DNA of 6,087 nt. It comes from Planctomycetota bacterium. GTDB lineage: Bacteria > Planctomycetota > UBA8108. Made by a program: the position numbers and the translations under genes. Each line of letters starts with the position of its first letter. Position 1 is the first letter of the stretch. Where the stretch lies: positions 21,327 to 27,413 of the forward strand of contig NZOA01000052.1 of the NCBI GenBank assembly GCA_002695115.1. Direction: 5' to 3'. Positions 5,920 through 6,087 of this stretch are shown here, one piece after another. Below the pieces are notes generated by a model. It did not search any database. It saw only the letters and a program-made list of their open reading frames with translations, and was not told where the DNA came from.

Positions 5920-6087
5920 TTAATATACCAATTGGAATTCAGGATGCATCAGGATTGCCCAGAGCAGATCCTGGACACCCTCGGCTGCGGCGGGGGTTCC
6001 CACCAGCCCCGAAAGGGCCTTGAGCTCACCTGCGGTGGGCTCGCGCGAGAGCCCCCTGCTATAGACGGCCTTGATGAGCTCTGTGGT
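5920..6087 (-). CDS. C-terminal end of a DUF1553 (PSD1-type) protein, cut by the window edge
   Basis: The last 55 residues of a minus-strand gene are readable, ending with TAA at 5922-5920. The peptide matches the C-terminal end of DUF1553 proteins: a helix with VYSRGLSREPTAGEL (residues 9-23 of the visible part), then GVQDLLWAILMHPEFQLVY (37-55), equivalent to the usual LYLRxLSRxPTxEEL and DLLWALLNSxEFxF blocks. Full-length members are large secreted proteins, often with an N-terminal signal, DUF1549 and sometimes cytochrome-c-like PSCyt1 domains; that part lies outside the window. It is directly upstream of the DUF1501 gene, the standard partnership. Only the final tenth or so of the gene is present, so domain content upstream cannot be stated. 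Confidence 0.85.
   Translation of the reverse strand, partial: TTELIKAVYSRGLSREPTAGELKALSGLVGTPAAAEGVQDLLWAILMHPEFQLVY

Noticed and set aside
5262..6023. Plus-strand open frame of 253 codons opposite the DUF1501 gene
   Set aside because: It is a shadow of the DUF1501 and DUF1553 coding strands, both of which have clear family motifs.

Overview
The window looks like a chromosomal stretch from a high-GC member of the Planctomycetota or Verrucomicrobiota. The main evidence is the minus-strand pair at the right end: the tail of a DUF1553 (PSD1-type) protein followed by a Tat-exported DUF1501 protein. This pairing is repeated many times in genomes of those phyla. The phylum assignment is an inference from that pairing, since no rRNA or other marker gene is present.

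Layout from left to right. (1) Positions 1-417, plus strand: the 3' end of an unrecognised, probably beta-rich protein. (2) Positions 418-1048: about 630 bases with no convincing gene but many hairpins, including a long inverted repeat at 461-520 and a textbook intrinsic terminator (985-1028) that stops plus-strand transcription. (3) Positions 1049-2188, minus strand: a complete FAD-dependent amine oxidoreductase of the HpnW/TIGR03364 type, a family tied to aminophosphonate breakdown. (4) Positions 2340-4435, plus strand: a two-gene operon joined by an ATGA stop/start overlap. It encodes a small cysteine-rich secreted protein, best started at a TTG codon with a perfect Shine-Dalgarno, and a larger exported, apparently helical protein with a tandem Ser/Pro-Leu-Ala-Ala linker. 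I recognise neither. (5) Positions 4446-6087, minus strand: the DUF1501 gene and the end of the DUF1553 gene, converging on the operon with only 10 bases between stop codons.

How the parts relate. The DUF1553/DUF1501 pair is a conserved secreted or periplasmic module whose substrate is not shown here. The FAD oxidoreductase has no phosphonate gene beside it in this window, so its usual pathway context is missing or lies elsewhere. The two-gene secreted operon and the structured non-coding stretch are the least explained parts and the best places to look for something new. No CRISPR array, tRNA, rRNA, transposase or insertion sequence was found.
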